A stretch of 64,000 nt of DNA, taken from positions 389,001-453,000 of the forward strand of contig CAJNDS010002331.1 in assembly GCA_905221605.1 (NCBI GenBank), read 5' to 3'. Positions 10,089 through 19,184 of the stretch are shown here, one piece after another. This stretch comes from Symbiodinium natans. Its lineage: Eukaryota > Sar > Dinophyceae > Suessiales > Symbiodiniaceae. The first letter of the stretch is position 1. Every line of letters starts with the position of its first letter. The position numbers and the translations under genes are program-made. The notes under the pieces were generated by a model. That model was not told the origin of the DNA. It saw only the letters and a list, made by a program, of their open reading frames with translations, and did not search any database.

Positions 10089-11288
10089 CTAGGGCCTGCT
10101 TGCAAAACACTGGCTGCGAGACAGACGAACGAAGCTGCACGCGACGAACGACGAAAAATCCTTCTGCCCGCAGACCGGCGACCTGGGAAACGGCCCGCCC
10201 CAAAAACACCCGCCCTGAACACAGAAACACCCGAACAGCCCCAACATCCTGAGCATCAGAACGCGCGTGGGGTGATTCTGGTCTGAGCGCGCCGCGTCAT
10301 GGTTCGCGCGCTTGGTGTTGTGCGCACCGCGAACGCCTAAGGCTTCAAGAGCAGACGACGCGCTCTGCGGAGCTGCGACTGCCCCTTTGGCGCACGCTTC
10401 GCGCACCGCCCCCTCGGCTTGGGCATCAGTGAAAAACTGCCCATCAATGACCCTACCCGTCCTAACAGTAAGATCATCCACGTAGGCTATCCACTCCTTA
10501 GTATACTTAAGGCGCCTACCTCTGCCGGGGGCATAGGCCCTATCAACCACAAAGTTGAAATCATCTGGGCCGTTAATCGGGCCAAAGGTGAGGCCGACAG
10601 GGAGATATTTCCCTGATCTTGCCACAATGGCCAACACCTCGCGAGCACGCTTGGTGTTCCTAATTTGATTAAACCCACTAACCGCATCCACGAAGGTATA
10701 CCAAACCGAACCTACTGCGGCGGCGAGCACATCGCTACCCCGCCGACAATAGTACGTGGAGCGCTTAATTCGGGCATTCACACGGCGGTAGTCAACCACC
10801 AAGCGTCGCTTCCTATGCCGCTTGTAGCTGGGCATTTCCTTGGTCGGAAACGGCGCAGCTCCCCAAGCCGAGCTGCCGCGGATCAACTGACCCCGCTTGC
10901 ATTCTTCTTCAAGCTTGTCGTCGACCCATTGCGCGGACTCGCCCCTCAGACTGTGAGGTTGGGACGAGACCGGCGGCCCGGTGGGGATACAGTCATGGGC
11001 GAACTTCCTGACCGTGGTCCTGGTGGTGTCCTCCACCCAGAACCCAGCGGCCTTTCGCCGTACGACCTCCCTGACGGCTGCGATGTCAGCATCGGTCAGC
11101 CCTGGTCTGGTTGGTCCAGGCTCGATCTTCAAACCCGACCATACGAGGTCTCTATAGGCCTCGGTGCGCCTAGGATCCTCCGCGACCTTCTCGCCCGCAA
11201 GAGCATAGACCTCAAGGTCAGCCCGGACGGAATCCCCGTCCTTGGCGTCCGCCTTGGTCCGCCAAAACGCTTCCTTCTCAGCGGCTAC
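10089..11288 (-). CDS. Reverse transcriptase, fingers and palm half (Ty3/gypsy type), displaced downstream of integrase
   Basis: The frame is open from 11,288. Numbering from 11,132: residues 95-119 contain the finger motif ending RRLVVDYRRVN; WYTFVDAVSGFNQI (145-157) is palm motif A with the first catalytic Asp (149); YLPVGLTFGPINGPDDF (177-192) is motif B; and AYVDDLTVRTG (216-226) is motif C with the Asp pair (219-220). Homology ends about 25 residues after YVDD, exactly where the thumb should begin. The thumb is instead at 19,160-19,330, between protease and RNase H. A stop at 11,285 in the upstream frame and the adjacent restart suggest this half was fused to the methyltransferase-like domain before a single-base frameshift. 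The tail after about 10,300 has no resemblance to RT. Confidence 0.88.
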   Translation of the reverse strand, partial: VAAEKEAFWRTKADAKDGDSVRADLEVYALAGEKVAEDPRRTEAYRDLVWSGLKIEPGPTRPGLTDADIAAVREVVRRKAAGFWVEDTTRTTVRKFAHDCIPTGPPVSSQPHSLRGESAQWVDDKLEEECKRGQLIRGSSAWGAAPFPTKEMPSYKRHRKRRLVVDYRRVNARIKRSTYYCRRGSDVLAAAVGSVWYTFVDAVSGFNQIRNTKRAREVLAIVARSGKYLPVGLTFGPINGPDDFNFVVDRAYAPGRGRRLKYTKEWIAYVDDLTVRTGRVIDGQFFTDAQAEGAVREACAKGAVAAPQSASSALEALGVRGAHNTKRANHDAARSDQNHPTRVLMLRMLGLFGCFCVQGGCFWGGPFPRSPVCGQKDFSSFVACSFVRLSRSQCFASRP

Positions 11289-11905
11289 TTATCCACCTCC
11301 TTATCCAGCTCCGCACGCTCTGCTGGCGTGAGGTCCTCTCCCGAGCGCACGTCCGGGAGGGGAACGACTGGAGAGGGCTGTGGCGCAGCCGCGGCGCCAT
11401 CAGCACCCGCAGTGGCTGGAAAGCTTTCAACTGCAGCGGTGCACAGCTCTTCTGCGCCCCTCAGACCAAGGTCCTGGAGTGAGGCGCAGAAAACCGCCCC
11501 TATGAGGTTGTAGTCGGCTTGCGCGCGCCCAACGTGCTTGTGCTGCACTGCGCCTAACGCATCCGGCCTACTACACCTCAAACCTACCGATTCTAAGCCG
11601 AAATCGGCGAGCCACAGGGCCCCGCTCTCAACGAGGTTGCCGCGGCCACTGGCCCGCGCGAACTGGCATATGTCAGCCCGCACGAAAGCCCAAGGCCAGC
11701 GTGGCTCTGCGAGCGTCCCAAACAAGGCGCCCCACTCCTCTAGCCGCCAGGGTTCCCACTCGCCTTTTTGTGCCTGCAAATGCAGCGCGACGTGGGCGCC
11801 CGCGCGCGTGCGTTCCTGCGCACACCGGACGACTAGCTGAAGGAAAGCTCGGGGCACATTCTTGCCCTCAAGCCCAATCACGAGCACCTTCGGCTCTGCG
11901 CGCAA
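11285..11905 (-). CDS. Methyltransferase-like domain, C-terminal part, copy A
   Basis: Continues the domain begun in the 11,978-12,865 frame: a strand-like KVLVIGLEGKNV, an amphipathic RAFLQLVVRCAQERTRAGAH stretch and WEPWRLEEWG follow in the order expected for the second half of a Rossmann-type fold, like the SAM-dependent-methyltransferase-like module I know from other dinoflagellate Pol proteins. A proline-rich linker then leads towards the RT half. It lacks an obvious catalytic motif, so an enzymatic role is doubtful. Nearly identical to copy B (14,141-14,560). Confidence 0.5.
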   Translation of the reverse strand: MRAEPKVLVIGLEGKNVPRAFLQLVVRCAQERTRAGAHVALHLQAQKGEWEPWRLEEWGALFGTLAEPRWPWAFVRADICQFARASGRGNLVESGALWLADFGLESVGLRCSRPDALGAVQHKHVGRAQADYNLIGAVFCASLQDLGLRGAEELCTAAVESFPATAGADGAAAAPQPSPVVPLPDVRSGEDLTPAERAELDKEVDK

Positions 11906-11977
11906 AACAGCGCCGCTAATTGCCTCTAAGTGCCCTTCTGCGGCCAGGTTCCAGGTGATCCCGTAGGCCTGCTTGCC

Positions 11978-12865
11978 TCACACAAAAGCTGGAACAACCC
12001 TGTACCCGTGCCTCCTAGCCGCGTCGGAAACGACCGCGTCACCCCAAGCAACCTCTAAGACATCGGCAACCCCTCCAAGGAAATACTGCCGGAACCAACT
12101 CTCGACAGCACCCGACTCTGGGGAAGCCCTAGGCTGCAACACGCGGGGTTCCGCGACCAAGAGGTCCGCGAGGGCCTCTCGGATCGAGAGCACACCCGTT
12201 CTGGCGCGAGACGCTCTCTCGAGCGTCCTGTCCTGCAACGAGTACGCTCCCTTGTCCAACTTCCTGGCCGAGGCTGCAGCAAGCACGCCGTCGCGGTTCA
12301 GGTCGATCTTGGAAATGATCTCCCTGACGGAAACCGCTTCGTGGGCCGGACGAGTCCCCTCTGAAAGCGTGAGCGCACCGTCCTCGGCGATGAATGCAAG
12401 CCGCCATTTGACGCGAACCCCGCTGGCGTCGGGGAGATAGCGGTGCACGCCGACCTGCGCACGGGCAGCATCTACCTGCGTAACCCGTCCTAACCTGCAC
12501 ACCTTAGGGCCTCCACCTACACCCCGATAGGCAATGCGGTCGCCAAGGCGGAGGACGAAGTCCCTCCCGCGCCTGGTCAGCGTGAACTCCACTTGCTTGG
12601 CGTCGCCTTGAACCTGTTGCCCTAAGCTGGGGCGAGACGAGCCGTCCCCGCCGGTTCCATCGTCCTCAAAGACGACCGGCTCGCGGGATTCCGCGCCATC
12701 TGCATCCGCAGGAACAAGAATGCAGTCTTCCGCGTGCGCCTCCATCGGGCCGCGCCGGGCGGAAGAAGTACCCCCCGACTCCATCGACACGGGCTCCAAG
12801 GTGAGCCTGTGGCCCTTGACTTCCAACACGCGCCAGGGGCCGGTCAGACCCGGTTTCCAAGGCAC
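11978..12865 (-). CDS. Integrase tail and start of methyltransferase-like domain, copy A (stop-broken)
   Basis: Begins in the integrase C-terminal GPY/F-like module (LTGPWRVLEVKGHRLTLEPV), followed by an acidic linker and a compact unknown module (RGRDFVLRLGDRIAYRG, then VKWRLAFIAEDGALTLSEG). The start of the Rossmann-like part is DVLEVAWGDAVVSDAARRHG. The frame ends at TGA where copy B has CAA, so copy A carries a nonsense change here. It matches 14,619-15,500 of copy B with few differences. Confidence 0.6.
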   Translation of the reverse strand: MPWKPGLTGPWRVLEVKGHRLTLEPVSMESGGTSSARRGPMEAHAEDCILVPADADGAESREPVVFEDDGTGGDGSSRPSLGQQVQGDAKQVEFTLTRRGRDFVLRLGDRIAYRGVGGGPKVCRLGRVTQVDAARAQVGVHRYLPDASGVRVKWRLAFIAEDGALTLSEGTRPAHEAVSVREIISKIDLNRDGVLAAASARKLDKGAYSLQDRTLERASRARTGVLSIREALADLLVAEPRVLQPRASPESGAVESWFRQYFLGGVADVLEVAWGDAVVSDAARRHGYRVVPAFV

Positions 12866-14040
12866 ACGCCCGCCCCCTCTGAACGGGCCCTCGGAGCGTT
12901 CCAGACCACTCGGTCTCCTGGCTTAAGGTCCACAGTGCGCCTATGGCGATTTGCAAGTTTCGCCCGCGCTTCTGAAGACCGCGCCCAGTGCTCTCGGACC
13001 GCAGCAGCTAGTTCCGAGAACTGCTTAAACTGGCTCCGAGCCCAATCATAGATGGGTTCGAACTGCAAGGCGTCTCGCAGGACGTCCTTTTCAAGTGGTA
13101 GAGCGAGCGACCAGCTCCGCTCTAGGTCCCTCGGGGTATACCCGTGGGGTCCCGGAGTGTTATCTATGACGCACTCCGCCACCACGAGCCAATCCGACCA
13201 AGCTTCGGAAAGGGAGGCGCCGACTTGCCTGACGACCGCCCCCAACACCTTTTGAACTTCTTGGTGGACCCGCTCGTTTGCGCCTAACTCACAAGGCCTC
13301 AAGGGCGCGCTGAACCGCCACTCGGTCCCAAGCATAGCGCTGAGTTCGCCATGAGCGCATTCTTGAACTCTGGCCCTCTATCCGACCTGATGAGGCTCGG
13401 GATCGTCCTGCTGCGAAGCACACAGCGCACGAACGCCCTCCTGACTTCAGCATGAGTCAGAGACCTCATCGGCTCGAGGAGGACAGCATGACTGAGGCAA
13501 TCGAAGTACGTAAGCGAGTACCTATGCCCCTCCCTGTCCTCTCGGTTCGGACCTTCACAGTCCACGCTGACTTCCTGCCAGCATGTCTCGGCGCCACATT
13601 TGACCGCACGAGCCTCAACCTTCGTCGGTCGAGAGCGGCCTTTAATGCAAGCGAGACATTTGGCGACCCAGGTCCGCACATCTTTCTCTAAGTCGGGCCA
13701 CCAGACTGCCCTCTCTAGCAGCTTGGTGGTAACCTCAGCAGACCTATGGGCCCCAAGGACTCCGCAGTGGACTGAATTGTAGCAAGCGCGGCGCCAGGTC
13801 ACCCCATTCGCGCCCGCAGCCCCGTTGGGAACCACTGGGACAACGACGGTTTGACCCGTCCTGAGGGTCACCTCGCGCTCAAGCAACCCGTCTCCGGATA
13901 TCTCCATTGGCGGCTCTGGCTTGCGAATCGCGCCCGCCAATGAGGGATCGCGCCGCTGACCCTCGTACCACGCCGTACGAAGGGATCCCGTGACTCGGAA
14001 CTCCGAAATGTTCGCCGCGTCTCTTGCCTCGACCGCAAGC
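12844..14040 (-). CDS. Integrase, copy A (frameshifted, ends at assembly gap)
   Basis: Contains the zinc-binding HHCC module (CYNSVHCGVLGAHRS ... CLACIKGR) and the DDE core: VSVDCEGPN, IRSDRGPEFKN and LGANERVHQEV supply Asp, Asp and Glu. One missing base near 13,343 (TTCGCC against TTCTGCC in copy B) breaks the frame after the second Asp. Copy B is intact there but broken near 16,185, where copy A is intact. Integrases of this type insert the cDNA with a 4-6 bp target duplication, in line with the GTAT duplication seen. Confidence 0.85.
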
Positions 14041-14140
14041 NNNNNNNNNNNNNNNNNNNNNNNNNNNNNNNNNNNNNNNNNNNNNNNNNNNNNNNNNNNN
14101 NNNNNNNNNNNNNNNNNNNNNNNNNNNNNNNNNNNNNNNN
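14041..14140. other. Assembly gap, 100 N
   Basis: Exactly 100 undefined bases, the usual placeholder for a gap of unknown size. Sequence left of it (11,500-14,040) repeats to its right (14,141-16,678), so the two contigs probably overlap and the gap may not be real. Confidence 1.
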
Positions 14141-15143
14141 CTATGAGGTTGTAGTCGGCTTGCGCGCGCCCAACGTGCTTGTGCTGCACTGCGCCTAACG
14201 CATCCGGCCTACTACACCTCAAACCTACCGATTCTAAGCCGAAATCGGCGAGCCACAGGGCCCCGCTCTCAACGAGGTTGCCGCGGCCACTGGCCCGCGC
14301 GAACTGGCATATGTCAGCCCGCACGAAAGCCCAAGGCCAGCGTGGCTCTGCGAGCGTCCCAAACAAGGCGCCCCACTCCTCTAGCCGCCAGGGTTCCCAC
14401 TCGCCTTTTTGTGCCTGCAAATGCAGCGCGACGTGGGCGCCCGCGCGCGTGCGTTCCTGCGCACACCGGACGACTAGCTGAAGGAAAGCTCGGGGCACAT
14501 TCTTGCCCTCAAGCCCAATCACGAGCACCTTCGGCTCTGCGCGCAAAACAGCGCCGCTAATTGCTTCTAAGTGCCCTTCTGCGGCCAGGTTCCAGGTGAT
14601 CCCGTAGGCCTGCTTGCCTTGCACAAAAGCTGGAACAACCCTATACCCGTGCCTCCTAGCCGCGTCGGAAACGACCGCGTCACCCCAAGCAACCTCTAAG
14701 ACATCGGCAACCCCTCCAAGGAAATACTGCCGGAACCAACTCTCGACAGCACCCGACTCTGGGGAAGCCCTAGGCTGCAACACGCGGGGTTCCGCGACCA
14801 AGAGGTCCGCGAGGGCCTCTCGGATCGAGAGCACACCCGTGCTGGCGCGAGACGCTCTCTCGAACGTCCTGTCCTGCAACGAGTACGCTCCCTTGTCCAA
14901 CTTTCTGGCCGAGGCTGCAGCAAGCACGCCGTCGCGGTTCAGGTCGATCTTGGAAATGATCTCCCTGACGGAAACCGCTTCGTGGGCCGGACGAGTCCCC
15001 TCTGAAAGCGTGAGCGCACCGTCCTCGGCGATGAATGCAAGCCGCCATTGGACGCGAACCCCGCTGGCGTCGGGGAGATAGCGGTGCACGCCGACCTGCG
15101 CACGGGCAGCATCTACCTGCGTGACCCGTCCTAATCTGCACAC
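14141..15143 (-). CDS. Integrase-adjacent module and methyltransferase-like domain, copy B
   Basis: Same content as 11,500-12,510: unknown module (VQWRLAFIAEDGALTLSEG), helical linker (SVREIISKIDLNRDGVLAA), then the Rossmann-like domain with DVLEVAWGDAVVSDAARRHG and KVLVIGLEGKNVPRAF. It reads through the position where copy A has a stop. The frame enters the N gap at its 3' end. Confidence 0.55.
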
Positions 15144-15157
15144 CTTAGGGCCTCCAC

Positions 15158-15826
15158 CTACACCCGATAGGCAATGCGGTCGCCAAGGCGGAGGACGAAG
15201 TCCCTCCCGCGCCTGGTCAGCGTGAACTCCACTTGCTTGGCGTCGCCTTGAACCTGTTGCCCTAAGCTGGGGCGAGACGAGCCGTCCCCGCCGGTTCCAT
15301 CGTCCTCAAAGACGACCGGCTCGCGGGATTCCGCGCCATCTGCATCCGCAGGAACAAGGATGCAGTCTTCTGCGTGCGCCTCCATCGGGCCGCGCCGGGC
15401 GGAAGAAGTACCCCCCGACTCCATCGACACGGGCTCCAAGGTGAGCCTGTGGCCCTTGCCTTCCAACACGCGCCAGGGGCCGGTCAGACCCGGTTTCCAA
15501 GGCACACGCCCCGCCCCCTCTGAACGGGCCCTCGGAGCGTTCCAGGCCACTCGGTCGCCTGGTTTAAGGTCCACAGTGCGCCTATGGCGGTTTGCAAGTT
15601 TCGCCCGCGCTTCTGAAGACCGCGTCCAGTGCTCTCGGACCGCAGCAGCTAGCTCCGAGAACTGTTTGAACTGGCTCCGAGCCCAATCAGAGATGGGCTC
15701 AAACTGCAAGGCGTCTCGCAGGACGTCCTTTTCAAGTGGTAGAGCGAGCGACCAGCTCCGCTCTAGGTCCCTCGGGGTATACCCGTGGGGTCCCGGAGTG
15801 TTATCTATGACGTACTCCGCCACCAC
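15158..15826 (-). CDS. Integrase C-terminal region, copy B
   Basis: Starts in the last helices of the catalytic core (NTPGPHGYTPRDLERSW) and carries a helical stretch (FSELAAAVREHWTRSSEARA), RRTVDLKPGDRVAWNAPRA, and the GPY/F-like LTGPWRVLEGKGHRLTLEPV. A missing C near 15,170 relative to copy A ends the frame early. Residue pattern and position fit the SH3-like DNA-binding tail of Ty3-type integrases. Confidence 0.75.
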   Translation of the reverse strand: MVAEYVIDNTPGPHGYTPRDLERSWSLALPLEKDVLRDALQFEPISDWARSQFKQFSELAAAVREHWTRSSEARAKLANRHRRTVDLKPGDRVAWNAPRARSEGAGRVPWKPGLTGPWRVLEGKGHRLTLEPVSMESGGTSSARRGPMEAHAEDCILVPADADGAESREPVVFEDDGTGGDGSSRPSLGQQVQGDAKQVEFTLTRRGRDFVLRLGDRIAYRV

Positions 15827-16609
15827 GAGCCAATCCGACCAAGCTTCGGAAAGGGAGGCGCCGACTTGCCTGACGACCGCCCAACACCTTTTGAACTTCT
15901 TGGTGGACCCGCTCGTTTGCGCCTAACTCACAAGGCCTCAAGGGCGCGCTGAACCGCCACTCGGTCCCAAGCATAGCGCTGAGTTCTGCCATGAGCGCAT
16001 TCTTGAACTCTGGACCTCTATCCGACCTGATGAGGCTCGGGATCGTTCTGCTGCGAAGCACACAGCGCACGAACGCCCTCCTGACTTCAGCATGAGTCAG
16101 AGACCTCATCGGCTCGAGGAGGACAGCATGACTGAGGCAATCGAAGTACGTAAGCGAGTACCTATGCCCCTCCCTGTCCTCTCGTTCGGACCTTCACAGT
16201 CCACGCTGACTTCCTGCCAGCATGTCTCGGCGCCACATTTGACCGCACGAGCTTCAACCTTCGTCGGTCGAGAGCGGCCTTTAATGCAAGCGAGACACTT
16301 GGCGACCCAGGTCCGCACATCTTTCTCTAAGTCGGGCCACCAGACTGCCCTCTCTAGCAGCTTGACGGTAACCTCAGCAGACCTATGGGCCCCAAGGACT
16401 CCACAGTGGACTGAATTGTAGCAAGCGCGGCGCCAGGTCACCCCATTCGCGCCCGCAGCCCCGTTGGGAACCACTGGGACAACGACGGTTTGACCCGTCC
16501 TGAGGGTCACCTCGCGCTCAAGCAACCCGTCTCCGGATATCTCCATTGGCGGCTCTGGCTTGCGAATCGAGCCGCCAATGAGGGATCGCGCCGCTGACCC
16601 TCGTACCAC
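15801..16609 (-). CDS. Integrase HHCC and catalytic core, copy B (frameshifted)
   Basis: Two overlapping frames together supply HHCC (CYNSVHCGVLGAHRS, CLACIKGR), the first Asp (VSVDCEGPN), the second (IRSDRGPEFKN) and the Glu (LGANERVHQEV). A one-base deletion near 16,185 (CTCGTTC against CTCGGTTC in copy A) separates them. All catalytic residues are present across the two frames. Confidence 0.85.
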
Positions 16610-18294
16610 GCCGTACGAAGGGATCCCGTGACTCGGAACTCCGAAATGTTCGCCGCGTCCCTTGCCTCGACCGCAAGCTGCTCACGACGATTTTCGTCCT
16701 CCTCCGCGATCAGGCTCAAAGACGGAACACCGCCCTTAAACTCGACCTTGACCTGGGTTGAGGAATGGTCCCAAATGCACAGGATGGGGCTATGGCTAAC
16801 GAGCTCTAGAACCACTGCAGGGCCCTTGTGCTCTTCACCCATAAACGCCAAAACTCTACCCTTCAGCTTGCACTCATTGGCATTCTTCCCGCGACTGATA
16901 GCGCCCGCGGTCCAATGCCCTCCTACGCCCTCGTTGGACGAAGAGAATTGAGCAAGGACCCTTGACGCCTGCAGGGTAGACCTGCGGGGATCCGAAGCTG
17001 CTTCTCCGGTTGCCCGCCAGCCAATGACCTGAGTAACCCTACCTACAAGGGCTATCAGCTTGCCGAAGGAGGGGTCTAAGGCAACCTCTTTACCATTAGA
17101 CCTCCAGAGCACTTCACACTGCTCATTCACGACATGTCTGTGGCCGTGCCAGTTCACCACTGACGACCAATGCGCGACGATGTCGCCCTGAACCACATTC
17201 AGGGGCGAGCAGTTGTGCCCCGCCACCACAGCACCATCTTCTCTAACCACCCATGTGGTCCAGTAAGGCTTCACATCGCCCCACTTGGAAAGATCCTTGT
17301 GCTGGGAGCCGAGGCTGAGCTTCATGGAATGGCTCTTCTTCCATATCTTCCCACTCAGCATGCCATATGCAGTGGGAACTGGAGCATCTTTGGGCGTAGT
17401 CCTAAACCCTACCGCCCATTGCTGGATGGTTGAGGACCTAACCCTAACCAAACCTCCTGTCCTATCCAAAGTTGCAAGGACGGAGTTGACCTCTAGGCCC
17501 ACCTCATGGGCCTCAAGGTCGCCCTCAAGCGGAGGTTCGGGCTCCTCCCGCTCGGCTATCTCTACCGAGATATAGACTGCCTCTTTCTCGATGCAGGCGG
17601 GGCAGCGAGAAAACAGGTAGGTCCGCTTGCCGCAGATGCACAGACCCTCATGGTCCCAGAGGGGTCGTGACGGTTCGTCCAGCATCCCTCTAATGCTGGC
17701 ATCATCAATGGAACGAACCGCGTCCAGCCTCAAGGACCGCAGAACCTCCGCCCCCAATGCCTGCTTCCCTACGATCCCAAAACCTCGCAGGGGAGGCTCC
17801 GGAAAATCCTTCTTGAGTTCCGGACAAGCCTCGGCCACTTCCAAGTGGCCTTGCTGCGTGCGCCAAAGGCGTGGCCGCACCGCCCAGATAGCCTTGATGC
17901 CTGCCCAAGCCTCTCCTACAGCCCTGGCTTCCTTGCGCTGCAGGTTCCTTGCTTGGAGCGTGAGCTCAACAACCAAAGGCCACCTAAGGACGGCTGTGAC
18001 AAGCCCGCCTTGCCCAAGTCCTACGAGGAATTGCGGGCGAAACCCCGAAGCTTCCCTAAGAACCTTGGCACACGAAGTAAGCAAGTCGACCCTGATCCGC
18101 TTGATCTTCTTGGTCCCTGCGAGCATGCCGGCCCCGCAATCGAAATGCGAGGCAAGCCCGTCGGTATCCTCAAACGGACCCCAACAACCCCTGACAGCCA
18201 CAGAAACTCCAGGGAGGCTCGCTTGAAAAACGCGCCTGATCTCAGTCAGCTCTGCGTCCTGCTCTTTCCAACGCGCGTAGTCAAAGACAACCAT
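16507..18294 (-). CDS. Unknown Pol module with GLGQGG loop and zinc ribbon
   Basis: From the ATG at 18,294 (MVVFDYARWKEQDAELTEIR) the frame gives an alpha/beta-looking segment with FLVGLGQGGLVTAVLRWPLV, reminiscent of a hydrolase nucleophile elbow but lacking the Ser, then a zinc-ribbon-like CICGKRTYLFSRCPAC and a beta-rich region before the integrase. The start overlaps the end of the RNase H frame by 14 bases in a different frame, so it is joined by frameshift or reinitiation. It lies between RNase H and integrase, where other Ty3 elements carry only a short linker. Function unknown. Confidence 0.6.
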   Translation of the reverse strand: MVVFDYARWKEQDAELTEIRRVFQASLPGVSVAVRGCWGPFEDTDGLASHFDCGAGMLAGTKKIKRIRVDLLTSCAKVLREASGFRPQFLVGLGQGGLVTAVLRWPLVVELTLQARNLQRKEARAVGEAWAGIKAIWAVRPRLWRTQQGHLEVAEACPELKKDFPEPPLRGFGIVGKQALGAEVLRSLRLDAVRSIDDASIRGMLDEPSRPLWDHEGLCICGKRTYLFSRCPACIEKEAVYISVEIAEREEPEPPLEGDLEAHEVGLEVNSVLATLDRTGGLVRVRSSTIQQWAVGFRTTPKDAPVPTAYGMLSGKIWKKSHSMKLSLGSQHKDLSKWGDVKPYWTTWVVREDGAVVAGHNCSPLNVVQGDIVAHWSSVVNWHGHRHVVNEQCEVLWRSNGKEVALDPSFGKLIALVGRVTQVIGWRATGEAASDPRRSTLQASRVLAQFSSSNEGVGGHWTAGAISRGKNANECKLKGRVLAFMGEEHKGPAVVLELVSHSPILCIWDHSSTQVKVEFKGGVPSLSLIAEEDENRREQLAVEARDAANISEFRVTGSLRTAWYEGQRRDPSLAARFASQSRQWRYPETGCLSAR

Positions 18295-19184
18295 GACGCG
18301 CACCCGGAAGGGCTGCGACGACGCACATCGGCACAGCCGCGGCCTGGACACGGCCCGCAGGCTCTGGGACGGCGTCGTTGCCGACCGCCCAGGGCACGGG
18401 TCCGTCACCCTCAGTACCCTCTCCGAGGTACTGGTCCAGGTCGAAACCTCGGAGTTGGCCCGAAAGGCCCTCGAGATCTTTCGTCCTCGCCGCAAGGAGC
18501 GCATCCCGATCCTTGGGATTGCGGCTAAAACTGTCACCCAGCGTCGCTGAGCGACCGCTAAGGCTCCTTATTTCGGACCCATCCATAAGGATTTCCGCAA
18601 CCCACCGGACGAGTTTCGGATCCATTCCGATGTCCGACGTTTGCGCTCGGGTAAGGTTGGCATGATCTGTCCAACACAGAGTCCGAATAGAGCCAAACAT
18701 GCGGCGTGTCGCCCGCTTTACCTCGAGCTGGGCAAACGCCTCCTGTATCAAGGGCGGCCAGTTCTGCTGCGCGGGGGTCAAGCTCTTTGAGTGCGTCATA
18801 AGCACTTTGAGCTGACTCAAGTCACGCGTCATTTGCACGACGCTGCCCCCTACCGCGATGCCCGACGCATCCGCGATCTGCTCAAGGGGACACGACCCAT
18901 CCGCAGCAGAGGCCTCATCGAAGGTAGCCAAATTGATGCGGTTTTGCATCATGCGCTTAATCGCTTTAAAGGCTTTGCAACCCTCGGTGGCGGCTGAGCC
19001 CAGCCCGCCTTCAGGAAAGACGGCGCCTGGCTTCTGCCACTGCCCTAAAATCTTGGCTGCGTGCCCATACTCAACAGGCAGGTAGCCGCGCAACCAATTT
19101 GCGCAACCCAAAAATTGCTGAATGTGAAGCTTCTCCCAGAGCGGGGGAAAGTCAATCACCGCCTGACAACGCTCTTCGTCAGGC
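18281..19184 (-). CDS. RT connection and RNase H (Ty3/gypsy type)
   Basis: LHIQQFLGCANWLRGYLP is the post-thumb signature of Ty3-type RT (compare FLGLANYYRRFI). RNase H follows with its acidic residues in order: QIADASGIAVGG (Asp 97), PLIQEAFAQLEV (Glu 140), CWTDHANLTRAQ (Asp 165) and ATLGDSFSRNP (Asp 209). It degrades the RNA of the RNA/cDNA hybrid. The frame is one base off the preceding Gag-protease-thumb ORF, whose stop overlaps this start. The sequence RCQAVIDF just upstream in this frame shows that the two were one polyprotein. Confidence 0.9.

Noticed and set aside
10089-10300. Additional RT domain after the YVDD half
   Set aside because: Residues after about 250 of the frame are Cys/Phe/Arg-rich and match no thumb or RNase H motif.
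17950-18080. Active lipase/hydrolase in the Pol module
   Set aside because: The GxSxG nucleophile Ser is replaced (GLGQGG) and no catalytic Asp/His context is evident.
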